Shown here one piece after another: positions 26,898 through 37,147 of a stretch of 64,000 nucleotides of DNA. The DNA lies in the NCBI RefSeq assembly GCF_001936255.1, contig NZ_CP013704.1:310001-374000 (forward strand), given 5' to 3'. The translations under genes and the position numbers were made by a program. A model generated the notes under the pieces. The model made no database searches. It was given only the letters and a program-made list of their open reading frames with translations, and was not told the DNA's origin. Every line of letters starts with the position of its first letter. Position 1 is the first letter of the stretch. The DNA comes from Borrelia anserina Es. Its GTDB lineage: Bacteria; Spirochaetota; Spirochaetia; Borreliales; Borreliaceae.

Positions 26898-27950
26898 ATG
26901 AACAAATATGAGGAACAAGACACACATTTTGAAATCCAAACAGCAAACAAAAGAGCTTGGTTAAGATTCAAGGAAAACAAACTCGCATTTTCCAGTATAT
27001 TTATCATTGGATTTTACGTCTTAATCGCAATACTTCAGCCAATACTACCAACATACAAATACTACACTCAAGTAGTAGAACATGCGGATTTGCCACCATC
27101 TTTTAGGCATGCTGGACAACTCTGGTATGAAAAGGAACTCAACTTTATAAAAAGATTATCATCAAAAGAAAAACGAGAAATAAATGAAGAAGAAAAAGCA
27201 AAATTAGAAGACATAAAAAATAAAATAGAAACTGATATTCAAAAAATTAATGGAAAAGAAGTTAAAATACACAAAAGAATATATTTACTAGGAACAGACA
27301 GTCTTGGACGAGACTTGCTTGCAAGAATAATACAAGGAAGTCAGATATCAATATCTATAGGATTTATAGGAGCATTTATATCAATGATTATAGGCACCAT
27401 AATAGGTGCAATAGCAGGTTTTTTTGGTAGTATTATCGACAAAATAATAACAAAAATAATTGAAATCCTTTATGTCCTACCCACTTTGCTTGTCATAATC
27501 ACTTTAATGACTGTTATGGAAAGGAATATTATTGGATTATTTATTGCAATTAGTATTATTTCATGGCTAACAATTTCTAGGATTGTAAGAGGTCAAGTAA
27601 AATCACTTGCAAAATCTGAATTTATACAAGCTGCTAGAACGCTAGGCGCAACAAATAGAAGAATGATATTCAAACATTTAATTCCTAATAGCCTTGGCAT
27701 GATAGTAATTATCACAACAATGAACGTCCCATCATTTATTATGCTCGAATCATTTTTATCATTTCTAGGCCTTGGAATATCAGCTCCAATGACAAGTTGG
27801 GGAGAATTAATAAAAAATGGAGTTCCAACATTCATTGAATACCCATGGAAAATTTTCATCCCAGCAGCAGTTATGACAATATTCCTACTATTCATGAACT
27901 TTTTAGGCGACGGATTAAGAGATGCGCTTGATCCAAAAGACAATCTTTAG
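26898..27950 (+). CDS. oppC: Oligopeptide ABC transporter permease OppC
   Basis: The 350-residue protein has an N-terminal cytoplasmic tail, one helix at about 35-55, a charged soluble insertion (about 75-135, rich in Lys and Glu), then the permease core with LLGTDSLGRDLLARIIQGS, the EAA loop FIQAARTLGATNRRMIFKHLI and the end GDGLRDALDPK. These are OppC/DppC hallmarks. The charged insertion is longer than in many OppC proteins. It sits between oppB and oppD with 10-base gaps. Confidence 0.95.
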   Translation: MNKYEEQDTHFEIQTANKRAWLRFKENKLAFSSIFIIGFYVLIAILQPILPTYKYYTQVVEHADLPPSFRHAGQLWYEKELNFIKRLSSKEKREINEEEKAKLEDIKNKIETDIQKINGKEVKIHKRIYLLGTDSLGRDLLARIIQGSQISISIGFIGAFISMIIGTIIGAIAGFFGSIIDKIITKIIEILYVLPTLLVIITLMTVMERNIIGLFIAISIISWLTISRIVRGQVKSLAKSEFIQAARTLGATNRRMIFKHLIPNSLGMIVIITTMNVPSFIMLESFLSFLGLGISAPMTSWGELIKNGVPTFIEYPWKIFIPAAVMTIFLLFMNFLGDGLRDALDPKDNL

Positions 27951-27960
27951 GAGCAACTAA

Positions 27961-28830
27961 ATGAAAGAAGACTATATACTAGAAATAAAAAACTTAGCAA
28001 TTGAATTTAAGTTAAAACATACAACAATAAATCCTGTAAACAATATAAACTTAAGGATTAAAAAAGGAGAAATTAGGGCTATTGTTGGAGAATCTGGAAG
28101 TGGAAAATCCGTTACAAGCATGGCAATATTAAAACTATTGCCATCCACAACAGTATATCAAAATGGAGAAATAATATTTGAAGGGCAAGACCTACTAAAG
28201 CTTAGCGAACAAGAGATTCAAAACATTAGGGGAAATAAAATAGCAATGATATTCCAAGATCCAATGACTTCTTTAAACCCATACTTAAGAATATCCACAC
28301 AAATCGAAGAAACAATAATGATACATCAGAAATTAGATAAAAAAACAGCAAAGCAAAAAGCAATAGAAATGCTAAAAACAGTTGGTGTTATTAACGCAGA
28401 AGAAAAAATAGAATATTATCCACATCAATTTTCAGGAGGAATGAGACAAAGAGTTATGATTGCAATGGCTCTGAGTTGCCACCCATCATTATTAATTGCA
28501 GATGAGCCTACCACAGCCCTTGATGTTACAATCCAAGAACAAATATTACTACTCATTAAAAGCTTATCTAAAAAATTCAATACCTCTACTATATTAATAA
28601 CCCATGATCTAGGAGTGGTTGCAGAAGTATGTGACACAGTTTCTGTAATGCACCAAGGAAAATTTGTAGAAGAAGGTACAGTACAAGAAATATTTAAAAA
28701 TCCCAAACATCCATACACAATTGGACTTTTAAAATCAATACTTACTCTTGATAAGGATCCAAATGAAAAACTCTATTCAATGAAAGATTATCCTATCGAA
28801 ACTACTAAAAATGGAATTGGAGAATGCTAA
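27961..28830 (+). CDS. oppD: Oligopeptide ABC transporter ATPase OppD
   Basis: The 289-residue ATPase has Walker A GESGSGKS near residue 42, Q-loop MIFQDPMTSLNPY, signature FSGGMRQRVMIAMAL, Walker B LLIADEPTTALD and H-loop ITHDLGVVAE, followed by the HPYT segment of the oligopeptide ATPase C-domain. It ends soon after, at NGIGEC, about 40-50 residues earlier than typical OppD (about 330-340). The missing part usually carries a Cys-rich GCxFxxRC motif. oppF starts directly after its stop. Confidence 0.95.
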   Translation: MKEDYILEIKNLAIEFKLKHTTINPVNNINLRIKKGEIRAIVGESGSGKSVTSMAILKLLPSTTVYQNGEIIFEGQDLLKLSEQEIQNIRGNKIAMIFQDPMTSLNPYLRISTQIEETIMIHQKLDKKTAKQKAIEMLKTVGVINAEEKIEYYPHQFSGGMRQRVMIAMALSCHPSLLIADEPTTALDVTIQEQILLLIKSLSKKFNTSTILITHDLGVVAEVCDTVSVMHQGKFVEEGTVQEIFKNPKHPYTIGLLKSILTLDKDPNEKLYSMKDYPIETTKNGIGEC

Positions 28831-29820
28831 ATGAAAAATGAAAAAGACATAATTCTTAAGGTGGAAAACTTAGTACAAACATTCACAATTGGAGAAGACT
28901 TTTTATTTTGGAAAAATAAGCGTAAAGTAAATGCTTTAAATGGTATAAGCTTTGAAGTTGAACGTAACAAAACATTAGGACTTGTTGGGGAATCTGGCTG
29001 TGGAAAATCAACAACCTTAAGAACAATAATGCAACTCCACAGACCAACATCTGGTAGCATATATTTCAATGGAAAAGATATGACTAAACTATCAAAAAGA
29101 GAACTTCTAAAGACAAGAAAAGACATGCAAATGGTATTCCAAGACCCACACACATCTCTCAATCCAAGAATGACAATAAGAGAGATAATAGAAGAACCAT
29201 TAGTGATATACAATGAAAACAAAATCCTTCCAAAAACTAAACAAGAAATAGAAAAAAGAGTAAATGAATTAATGAATCTTACCGGACTTGCAAAAAGCAT
29301 GTTATCTAGATATCCACATGAATTTTCAGGAGGACAAAGACAAAGAATAGGAATAGCAAGAGCACTTGCTTTAAATCCAAAGCTATTACTGCTAGACGAA
29401 GCTGTATCTGCGCTAGATGTATCAATAAGGGCACAAATTTTAAATTTGCTTAAAGATTTACAAAAAGAATTGAGTCTATCTTATCTATTTATCTCTCACG
29501 ACTTGGCAGTAGTAAAATACATGAGCGATAAAATTGCAGTAATGTACATGGGGGTCATCCTAGAAATTGCACCTAGAGAAATTTTATTCTCAAACCCTAA
29601 GCATCCATACACAAAAACATTAATAGCATCTATTCCTGAAATTGATCCTGAAAAAATCAAAACTAAAACTATCAAACTTGATGAACCATCTCTAACAACT
29701 ATACGAAACACATCCTTAACACCAGAAAATGCACCTCTTGAAGAAGTAGAAAAAGATCATTTTGTATCTAAGTATCTTTTTGATGAAATGAACAGCCTGT
29801 TAAATAAAAATGAGACTTAA
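28831..29820 (+). CDS. oppF: Oligopeptide ABC transporter ATPase OppF
   Basis: The 329-residue ATPase has Walker A GESGCGKST near residue 53, QMVFQDPHTSLNPRM, signature FSGGQRQRIGIARAL, Walker B LLLLDEAVSALD, H-loop ISHDLAVVKY and the HPYTKTLIASIPE segment. It pairs with OppD to drive peptide import. Its C-terminus (APLEEVEKDHFV) also lacks the usual Cys motif. It closes the opp operon; an AT-rich stem follows. Confidence 0.95.
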   Translation: MKNEKDIILKVENLVQTFTIGEDFLFWKNKRKVNALNGISFEVERNKTLGLVGESGCGKSTTLRTIMQLHRPTSGSIYFNGKDMTKLSKRELLKTRKDMQMVFQDPHTSLNPRMTIREIIEEPLVIYNENKILPKTKQEIEKRVNELMNLTGLAKSMLSRYPHEFSGGQRQRIGIARALALNPKLLLLDEAVSALDVSIRAQILNLLKDLQKELSLSYLFISHDLAVVKYMSDKIAVMYMGVILEIAPREILFSNPKHPYTKTLIASIPEIDPEKIKTKTIKLDEPSLTTIRNTSLTPENAPLEEVEKDHFVSKYLFDEMNSLLNKNET

Positions 29821-29827
29821 TGCAAAC

Positions 29828-29872
29828 AAAAGGTTAAAATTTTACTCGTTCTTAATCTAAAATTTTCCTTTT
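29828..29872. terminator. AT-rich stem between convergent oppF and the P26-like gene
   Basis: AAAGG..AAAATTTTA (29828-29843) can pair with TAAAATTTTCCTTT (29858-29871), and T-rich sequence follows on the plus strand. The stem is weak. The remaining about 110 bases to the P26-like stop show no other feature. Confidence 0.35.
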
Positions 29873-29981
29873 CAAATTTATATACCTTACGCTATTTATT
29901 TAAGTTTAGTTAATGCTTATCTCCAGACGATTATATTTAAGGATTACTACAAGAATTTTAGTTCTCTCCTCTACCTTAAAT

Positions 29982-30728
29982 TTAATTATCGAAATAAGAG
30001 ACTTCAAAATCTATCTTATTATCAATACCTTCAACCGAATACAGATTAATCCTATTAACATTATTCTTATCTATAACTTTATTTCCAGAATCGACAAAAT
30101 AATAATAAATTCTACCCTTAGGAAGATCTTTAAGCTTAATAGTATATACACCTTTATAGGGTTCTTGTTCAACCAATCTATTTAAAAATGGATTAAAATT
30201 ATTAAAGTTGCCAGCTATTGTAACAATCTGTCCAGGACGACCTATATAAAAAATTTCAACTTCTCTACCATCAGAAGAATCAATTGGATTTCGTAAAGAC
30301 ACATAACTATGATCTACATCTATATCAATTATAGAGAATGGTATTAAATCTTTATTAAACACTACATTTCTATTATATTCATCATTTGTCCAAATACCAT
30401 CTACAACAAGCCTATACTGAATCCTACCAACTCCATGGGGAAGATTTACTTTTACAAAAAAAAGTCCATATTTGTTTTTCTTAAATAAGTACTTTTTTGT
30501 ATAACTATCAAAATCAAAAGCAGCAAAAATTTTCCTAATGCACTTATTAGAAGGATAAAACATAATGACTCTCTTAGAATCAACAATTGGCTCTAAACTA
30601 TCCTTTCTAGTTGAAACTTCCAAAAATTCATTTAAAGACAAATCAAAATTTTCAATCACATGAGTCTTTGAGCAAATATTACCAATACCCAAGAAAAAGA
30701 ATATAAAATAAAATAACCGTCTCAACAT
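29982..30728 (-). CDS. P26-like exported protein with two tandem CBM48/AMPK-type E-set domains
   Basis: The 248-residue protein has a signal peptide (LRRLFYFIFFFLGIGNI) and then two similar about 90-residue beta units. Unit 1 runs KRVIMFYPSN, KKYLFKKNKYGLFFVKVNLP, GRIQYRLVVDGIW; unit 2 runs VTIAGNFNNFNPFLNRL, GVYTIKLKDLPKGRIYYYF, GNKVIDKNN. Both match the glycogen-binding E-set pattern (ageFNnW..., YxYkfvvDG). Borrelia makes no glycogen that I know of, so the ligand is unclear. The start is ATG 30728; GTG 30737 or TTG 30725 are alternatives. The BB0336 (P26) name is from memory. Confidence 0.75.
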   Translation of the reverse strand: MLRRLFYFIFFFLGIGNICSKTHVIENFDLSLNEFLEVSTRKDSLEPIVDSKRVIMFYPSNKCIRKIFAAFDFDSYTKKYLFKKNKYGLFFVKVNLPHGVGRIQYRLVVDGIWTNDEYNRNVVFNKDLIPFSIIDIDVDHSYVSLRNPIDSSDGREVEIFYIGRPGQIVTIAGNFNNFNPFLNRLVEQEPYKGVYTIKLKDLPKGRIYYYFVDSGNKVIDKNNVNRINLYSVEGIDNKIDFEVSYFDN

Positions 30729-30796
30729 CCTTTCCACAATTTAATTGTAAAATTCAATAAACAATTCTTTTATCAAAATACTACACATTTGTCTAA

Positions 30797-32167
<1,371 letters not shown>

Positions 32168-32170
32168 TAC

Positions 32171-32200
32171 AACTAAGGCCCTCTTATGAGGGCCTTAGTT
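32171..32200. terminator. Strong bidirectional hairpin between eno and rpsI
   Basis: AACTAAGGCCCTC and GAGGGCCTTAGTT form a perfect 13-base-pair stem around a TTAT tetraloop, 3 bases after the eno stop and 28 bases after the rpsI stop on the other strand. It is GC-rich for this genome. No long T-run follows on the plus strand, so both convergent genes probably rely on the stem itself. Confidence 0.8.
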
Positions 32201-32228
32201 CATACAAACAAAATATAAAAACAAATAC

Positions 32229-32639
32229 TTATCTTTTTGAGAATTGAAAACTCTTCCTAGCCTTCTTCCTACCAGACTTTTTACGTTCAACTCTCCTTGG
32301 ATCTCTTGTTAAAAATCCATTGGATTTAAGAACTATCTTATACTCTTCATCAAGATCAAGAAGGGCTCTTGCAACACCATGCCTAATAGCACCAGCCTGA
32401 CCCGAAATACCCCCACCATAAACATTAATATAAAGGTCATACTTACCAAGAGTCTTTGTTAAAACCAGCGGAGATAGAGCAATCGTCCTAAACTTTTCAA
32501 GTTGAATATAAGAATCAAAATCCTTACCATTAATCTTAATATCACCCTTACCTTCTCTAATATAAATTCTAGCAACAGAAGACTTTCGCCTTCCCGTACC
32601 CATTCCTAAATTAATACCCTTAACACCTGACTTTGACAT
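32229..32639 (-). CDS. rpsI: 30S ribosomal protein S9
   Basis: The 136-residue protein has the S9 pattern [41 protein letters not shown], and the [18 protein letters not shown] region ending in the conserved basic QFSKR tail whose terminal Arg contacts P-site tRNA. It lies 10 bases after rplM, the standard rplM-rpsI pair. Confidence 0.98.
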   Translation of the reverse strand: MSKSGVKGINLGMGTGRRKSSVARIYIREGKGDIKINGKDFDSYIQLEKFRTIALSPLVLTKTLGKYDLYINVYGGGISGQAGAIRHGVARALLDLDEEYKIVLKSNGFLTRDPRRVERKKSGRKKARKSFQFSKR

Positions 32640-32649
32640 TTTGCCTCTC

Positions 32650-33099
32650 TTAATTTGCTTCTAATTTACAAAGATTTTGAGATGTAAACGTATGCTTAGA
32701 ATCAGCAAAAACTTTAAGATTTCTAAAAAGCTCACGTCCCAAAGATCCTTTTGGTAACATACCCTTAATAGCTATTTCAAGAGGAGCCGTTGGTTTTCTC
32801 GCAGATAATGTTCTAAAAGTATCAGAGTAAAGACCTCCAGGATATCTTGAATGCCTATAATAAATCTTCTGAAAATATTTCTTACCAGTAAGTCTAACCT
32901 TTGAAGCATTAACAATTATAACATTATCACCTAAATCCTGGTGAGGAGTATAATAAGGCTTATGCTTGCCTCTCAAAATTTTAACAGCTTCTGTAGCAAC
33001 TTTACCAAGAACTTTATCTGAAGCATCAATTACATACCATTTTTTCTCTACATACTTCGGCTTAATCCATATTGTCTTATTATTCGTGATCTTATTCAT
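32650..33099 (-). CDS. rplM: 50S ribosomal protein L13
   Basis: The 149-residue protein contains [49 protein letters not shown]-like text ([17 protein letters not shown]) and [17 protein letters not shown], the L13 signature. It has a five-residue Asn/Lys-rich N-terminal extension. It is the first gene of the rplM-rpsI operon and has an excellent promoter overlapping the end of the upstream gene region. Confidence 0.98.
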   Translation of the reverse strand: MNKITNNKTIWIKPKYVEKKWYVIDASDKVLGKVATEAVKILRGKHKPYYTPHQDLGDNVIIVNASKVRLTGKKYFQKIYYRHSRYPGGLYSDTFRTLSARKPTAPLEIAIKGMLPKGSLGRELFRNLKVFADSKHTFTSQNLCKLEAN

Positions 33100-33147
33100 A
33101 ATAATATATAGCCCTCACTTAGATATCCTATCAAGTTACGCTTCTTA

Positions 33148-33176
33148 ATTGTATTATTTGTAAGTTAATCTGTCAA
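33148..33176 (-). promoter_or_regulatory. Consensus sigma70 promoter for rplM-rpsI
   Basis: On the minus strand: TTGACA (33176-33171), a 17-base spacer, TACAAT (33153-33148). This is the best-scoring promoter by eye in the window. The leader would be about 42 bases. The -35 lies just 3 bases beyond the stop of the aminotransferase-like gene. Confidence 0.8.
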
Positions 33177-33178
33177 TA

Positions 33179-33964
33179 CTAACAGCCAAATTTATCCCAT
33201 AGCTTCAGAGAAACTTTTTTAAACCCATCTAAATCTCCCCTAGAAAATTTTAAAGGAACAAGAGAAGGAACATCAAAAACAGGACTAATTAAATAGCCAT
33301 TTTTTAAATACTCATTAAAAACTTCATCATGATACTTAGAACTATAAAGAGGAAACATATATCTACCAATAAGTCTAAAAATAGGCGTATCAAAAATATC
33401 AAAATTAATCTTTAAATTTTTCTCATAAGACAAAATCTTAGTAAGCATATGTCTGGCAACCGCCAAAGTCAAAGCATCAAAAAGATCTCTAAATTCGATT
33501 TTTCTAGACAAATTATCTACCACAGCGATGCTAATAGACATGCATCCAGGCATTGGAATATTTATAAGCATAGGATACCTAAAATTATCAAATCCGACCT
33601 TGAACTCATACACCCCCTGTTTTTCTTCCCAAGGATTACTAAAACAACTCTGACCTGTTAAAGACAATAAAAAATCTCTGGCATCTCTGTCAAACTTAAA
33701 AACATAAACAGAACCCGCCTCTTTAAAAAAAGAAAAAAAAATATTTTCAAACTGTTTCCTAAAAACAGAAGGATAAGAAGCCGTAAGACCTCTTGAAAAA
33801 GTCTGCTTAATAATAAGATTTAAACCTTGAACCCTATGCCCTAGAAAGTTCAGTCCACCATTTAAATATAAATCTAAATACCGGTTACCATTAATATCAT
33901 AAAGATAAAAAAACCTTGCTCTTCTAATTATTGGCAAACAACTAAATGGAGACTTGCTACACAT
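33179..33964 (-). CDS. Class III aminotransferase-like (GSA aminomutase-like) protein lacking the catalytic core
   Basis: The 261-residue protein resembles only the two ends of glutamate-1-semialdehyde aminomutase-type enzymes. Residues 17-43 (YLYDINGNRYLDLYLNGG, LGH) match the N-terminal YDVDGNxYID...LGH block, and the last 60 residues (FNEYLKNGYLISPVFD through DLDGFKKVS) match the C-terminal small domain (LxxGVYLAPS... EDI...). The middle, which should carry the PLP-binding lysine and about 160 more residues, is missing. It overlaps gatB by 8 bases and ends the gat operon. Enzyme activity is unlikely; the role is unknown. Confidence 0.7.
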   Translation of the reverse strand: MCSKSPFSCLPIIRRARFFYLYDINGNRYLDLYLNGGLNFLGHRVQGLNLIIKQTFSRGLTASYPSVFRKQFENIFFSFFKEAGSVYVFKFDRDARDFLLSLTGQSCFSNPWEEKQGVYEFKVGFDNFRYPMLINIPMPGCMSISIAVVDNLSRKIEFRDLFDALTLAVARHMLTKILSYEKNLKINFDIFDTPIFRLIGRYMFPLYSSKYHDEVFNEYLKNGYLISPVFDVPSLVPLKFSRGDLDGFKKVSLKLWDKFGC

Positions 33965-35414
33965 TCCTTAACTTGCTCATTAAAATTTCATTTGCAAGAA
34001 CGGGATTTGCCTTACCAGAAGTTTTACGCATGATCTGACCCATCATAAATTTAATTGAATGACTCTTACCTCTCTTATAAAGCGCTATGGATTTAGGATT
34101 TTCATTTAAAACTTCAAGCACAACTGATTCAATGAAAGATTCATCACTTATTTGCTCTAAATTTTTTTCATTAATAATAACAGAAGGAGAAACATTTCGA
34201 TCAAGCATTTCTAAAAATATTTCTTTCGCAATCTTACCACTTATCTTGCCATTAACAATGCATTCAACAAGTTCACCAACATATAATGGTGATAAATTAA
34301 AATCAAGTATACTTATTGCTCTATCATTTAGTACACTCAACACTTCAGATAGTACCCAATTTGCCACTCTCTTAGGTTCACTCGCACCCATAGCCGCTTC
34401 TTCAAAATATTTAACTAGATTTTTATCAGAAGTTAAAGTCACAACATCAAAATCACTAAGACCATATTGATCTTTTAATCTCATTCTCGCATCAAAAGGC
34501 AACTCTAACATTCTATCAAAATTTATGCTCTCAATATAAGCATCATCAAGCTCGATTAAAGGCAAATCAGGATCCCTCATATAACGATAATCAATTATCG
34601 TTTCTTTACTCCTTTGCAGTACTGTAATACCTCTTTTATCATCAAAGCCCATTGTATGCTTACCCACACTCTCAAAAGTTTTTCTGTGTAAAATCCACTC
34701 TTCTTTTTGCCTTGACTCTTCATAATCAATTGCCAACCTCACTGATTTAAAAGAATTTAAATTTTTTATCTCAGAAATAGGAGTTTTATACTCAATATCG
34801 TTTTCGTTAATAAGTAAATTAACATTAACATCACAACGAAATGACCCGTTTTCCATATTACAATCAGACAAATCAAGATATCTGAAAATTTCTCTTAAAG
34901 CACTCAAATAAGCTATAGCTTCTTCTCCACTATTAATATCTGGTTTTGAGACAATCTCTAGCAATGGTGCACCTGCACGATTAAAATCAATATAACTTTG
35001 ATTCTCACTCTCAAGCAAATGCAAGCTCTTGCCAGAATCTTCTTCCATATGTATCCTATCAATATTAATTTTTTTTAAACCTGAACTAATTTCAATTAAG
35101 ATGAACCCATTTTCACAAATTGGCTCATCATTTTGTGATATTTGATATCCCTTAGGTAAATCAGGATAAGCATAATGCTTTCTATCAAACTTAACAATAT
35201 TTCTAATCTTAGAATTAGTAGCATGCCCAGCCAAAATCGCACTAATAATAAGTTCTTTATTTACACTGGGCAATGCTCCAGGAAGCCCAAGACATATCGG
35301 ACACGTACGAGAATTTGGAATTCCACCAAAATCATTCTTACATCCGCAAAAAGCTTTAGTCTTTAATCCCAATTGCACATGCACTTCCAAACCAACAAGC
35401 AATTTATATTCCAT
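33957..35414 (-). CDS. gatB: Aspartyl/glutamyl-tRNA amidotransferase subunit B
   Basis: GatB is the kinase-like subunit that activates mischarged Glu-tRNA(Gln) or Asp-tRNA(Asn). The 485-residue protein shows VGLEVHVQLGLKTKAFCGC, a zinc-site pair in CGCKNDF and CPICLG, ALPSVNKELI, KHYAYPDLPKGYQISQ, RIHMEEDSGKS, DFNRAGAPLLEIV, and a C-terminal YqeY-like domain ending with FMMGQIMRKTSGKANP. It overlaps gatA by 11 bases and the next gene by 8. Confidence 0.97.
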   Translation of the reverse strand: MEYKLLVGLEVHVQLGLKTKAFCGCKNDFGGIPNSRTCPICLGLPGALPSVNKELIISAILAGHATNSKIRNIVKFDRKHYAYPDLPKGYQISQNDEPICENGFILIEISSGLKKINIDRIHMEEDSGKSLHLLESENQSYIDFNRAGAPLLEIVSKPDINSGEEAIAYLSALREIFRYLDLSDCNMENGSFRCDVNVNLLINENDIEYKTPISEIKNLNSFKSVRLAIDYEESRQKEEWILHRKTFESVGKHTMGFDDKRGITVLQRSKETIIDYRYMRDPDLPLIELDDAYIESINFDRMLELPFDARMRLKDQYGLSDFDVVTLTSDKNLVKYFEEAAMGASEPKRVANWVLSEVLSVLNDRAISILDFNLSPLYVGELVECIVNGKISGKIAKEIFLEMLDRNVSPSVIINEKNLEQISDESFIESVVLEVLNENPKSIALYKRGKSHSIKFMMGQIMRKTSGKANPVLANEILMSKLRNV

Positions 35415-36849
35415 TTACTCCCAATTCCTCTATTACATTTTTCACAAAATTTAAAAGCTCAAAATCTCTCTTAAATTGACCAATTATCTGCATACCAATA
35501 GGTAAGCCCCTATCATCTTTAGCAAAGGGAATAGAAAGTGCAGGGACTCCAATAAGATTAGCAATCACAGTACATAAATCAGAATAATACATTTTTATAG
35601 GATCATCAAAATTCTCACCAATTTTAAAAGGTTTCACAAAACTTGTAGGAGTAATAATATATGAACAACTACTAAAAATTTCATTGAACTTTGGAATTAA
35701 CACATTTTCAATAATCTTGCAAGCTTTTGCATAATATTGCAAATCATAACCTTCTGAGCACAAATAATTACCAAGCACAATACGTCTTTTCACTTCTTCT
35801 CTTAAAAATAAACTCCTATGCTTACAGTAAAAATCATTAAGACTTAATTCATCATTCAACCTTTTTCCATAATGAAGACAAGTATAACGAGCAAGGTTAG
35901 AAGCAGCCTCAACTGGAGATACTGAATAGTAAAGGGAAAGTACAAAATTAACTGCCTCTATTGAAACTTCATGTATTTCAACTCCTCTGCTTAAAAGTTC
36001 AGATTTAAATCTAGAAAAATTGCAGGCAACCTCTCTTTCCATCAAATCCTCACTAAGTTCTTTAATTACAGCCACTTTGATCCCTGATAAAGGCTTACTC
36101 AACAATGGATAAGGTTCTTGGATAATATCTACGCTAGTAGAATCCATTCTGTCAATTCCACAAGTATATTTTAATATTAAAGCCACGTCATCAATAGAAT
36201 TAGCAAAAAATCCTATTTGATCAAGAGAAGACACATATGATGCAAGTCCATAACGAGATAAACCTCCATAAGAAGGTTTAAAGCCAATCAAACCTGAAAA
36301 GGAAGCAGGAAGTCTAACAGACCCTCCAGTATCGCTACCAAGTGCAAAAGGAGCCTGATTACCAGCAACAACAGCTCCTGAACCACCAGAACTACCACCT
36401 ACAACATACTCTTTGTTTAAAGGATTAAGAGTAGCACCATAATAAGAAAATTCACAAGAAGATCCCATTGCAAACTCATCCATATTAGTTCTACCAATTA
36501 AAATTGCACCGTTATCTTTAAGTCTCTTAATAACAGTTGCATCATAAGGAGAAACATATCCTTGCAAAAGCTCAGATGCACAAGTTAAGCTTTTATTCTT
36601 AATAGAAATATTATCCTTAACAGCAATGGGCATACCAATCAAAGGCAAATTTTGTTCTTTACCTTTACCTAAAAGCTCATCATATTCTTTTGCCAATTCT
36701 AACGCGTCATCAAAAAACTCAATATATCCATTAATATCTTTATTGACTTCGTAACGCTCTTTATAAAAGAGAATAATATCATAAATCTTGCAGCTTCGAG
36801 TCAATATTAATTCTCTAAGTTTTATTAAACTTAAACCTCTTAAATCCAA
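35404..36849 (-). CDS. gatA: Aspartyl/glutamyl-tRNA amidotransferase subunit A
   Basis: GatA is the glutaminase (amidase) subunit. The 481 residues carry the Lys-Ser-Ser triad in IAVKDN, GGSSGGSGAVVAG and DTGGSVRLPAS, plus GYSPSYG-like FKPSYGGLSRYGLASYVSSLDQIG. I choose TTG 36849 as start: a perfect AGGAGG lies 9 bases upstream and the protein then has the normal length. The frame is open 28 codons further, but that part overlaps gatC and has no ribosome site. Confidence 0.95.
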   Translation of the reverse strand: MDLRGLSLIKLRELILTRSCKIYDIILFYKERYEVNKDINGYIEFFDDALELAKEYDELLGKGKEQNLPLIGMPIAVKDNISIKNKSLTCASELLQGYVSPYDATVIKRLKDNGAILIGRTNMDEFAMGSSCEFSYYGATLNPLNKEYVVGGSSGGSGAVVAGNQAPFALGSDTGGSVRLPASFSGLIGFKPSYGGLSRYGLASYVSSLDQIGFFANSIDDVALILKYTCGIDRMDSTSVDIIQEPYPLLSKPLSGIKVAVIKELSEDLMEREVACNFSRFKSELLSRGVEIHEVSIEAVNFVLSLYYSVSPVEAASNLARYTCLHYGKRLNDELSLNDFYCKHRSLFLREEVKRRIVLGNYLCSEGYDLQYYAKACKIIENVLIPKFNEIFSSCSYIITPTSFVKPFKIGENFDDPIKMYYSDLCTVIANLIGVPALSIPFAKDDRGLPIGMQIIGQFKRDFELLNFVKNVIEELGVNGI

Positions 36850-36862
36850 CTCAATACCCCTC

Positions 36863-37138
36863 CTAATCAAGTACTCTAGGTGATGAAAAGTAACCATCCA
36901 CAAATACATCACTAAAATTCTTGATAGACTCAATAGTCAAAGAAGGTAAAATCTCATCGTTCCTTAAAGTAGAAAGTTTACATGTTTTTCGTTGAAATCC
37001 ATCTTTTACTTTAAATTCAGCAATTTTATTTAACATATCAATGATCTTTTCAAATTTCATGACAAACTTCTGTTTTTCACTATTACCTAATCTTAATAAA
37101 CTTAACTTCAAACTATCTTCTAAATGAATATCTATCAA
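36863..37138 (-). CDS. gatC: Aspartyl/glutamyl-tRNA amidotransferase subunit C
   Basis: GatC clamps GatA to GatB. The 91-residue protein has the family layout: a helical N-terminal half (LKLSLLRLGNSEKQKFVMKF, EKIIDMLNKIAEF) and an extended tail with LRNDEILPSL and the terminal YFSSPRVLD that resembles the usual FxVPRVxE end. It sits 9 bases after pcrA and 13 bases before gatA. Confidence 0.92.
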   Translation of the reverse strand: MIDIHLEDSLKLSLLRLGNSEKQKFVMKFEKIIDMLNKIAEFKVKDGFQRKTCKLSTLRNDEILPSLTIESIKNFSDVFVDGYFSSPRVLD

Positions 37139-37147
37139 ATTTCACCT

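Noticed and set aside
28827-29300. 157-codon minus-strand frame inside oppF
   Set aside because: Antisense to the conserved ATPase; its Cys/Ser/Phe-rich text is a complement artefact.
29913-30185. 90-codon plus-strand frame after oppF
   Set aside because: Mostly overlaps the 3' half of the P26-like gene on the other strand; Ile/Asn-rich composition is typical of a shadow and no ribosome site precedes it.
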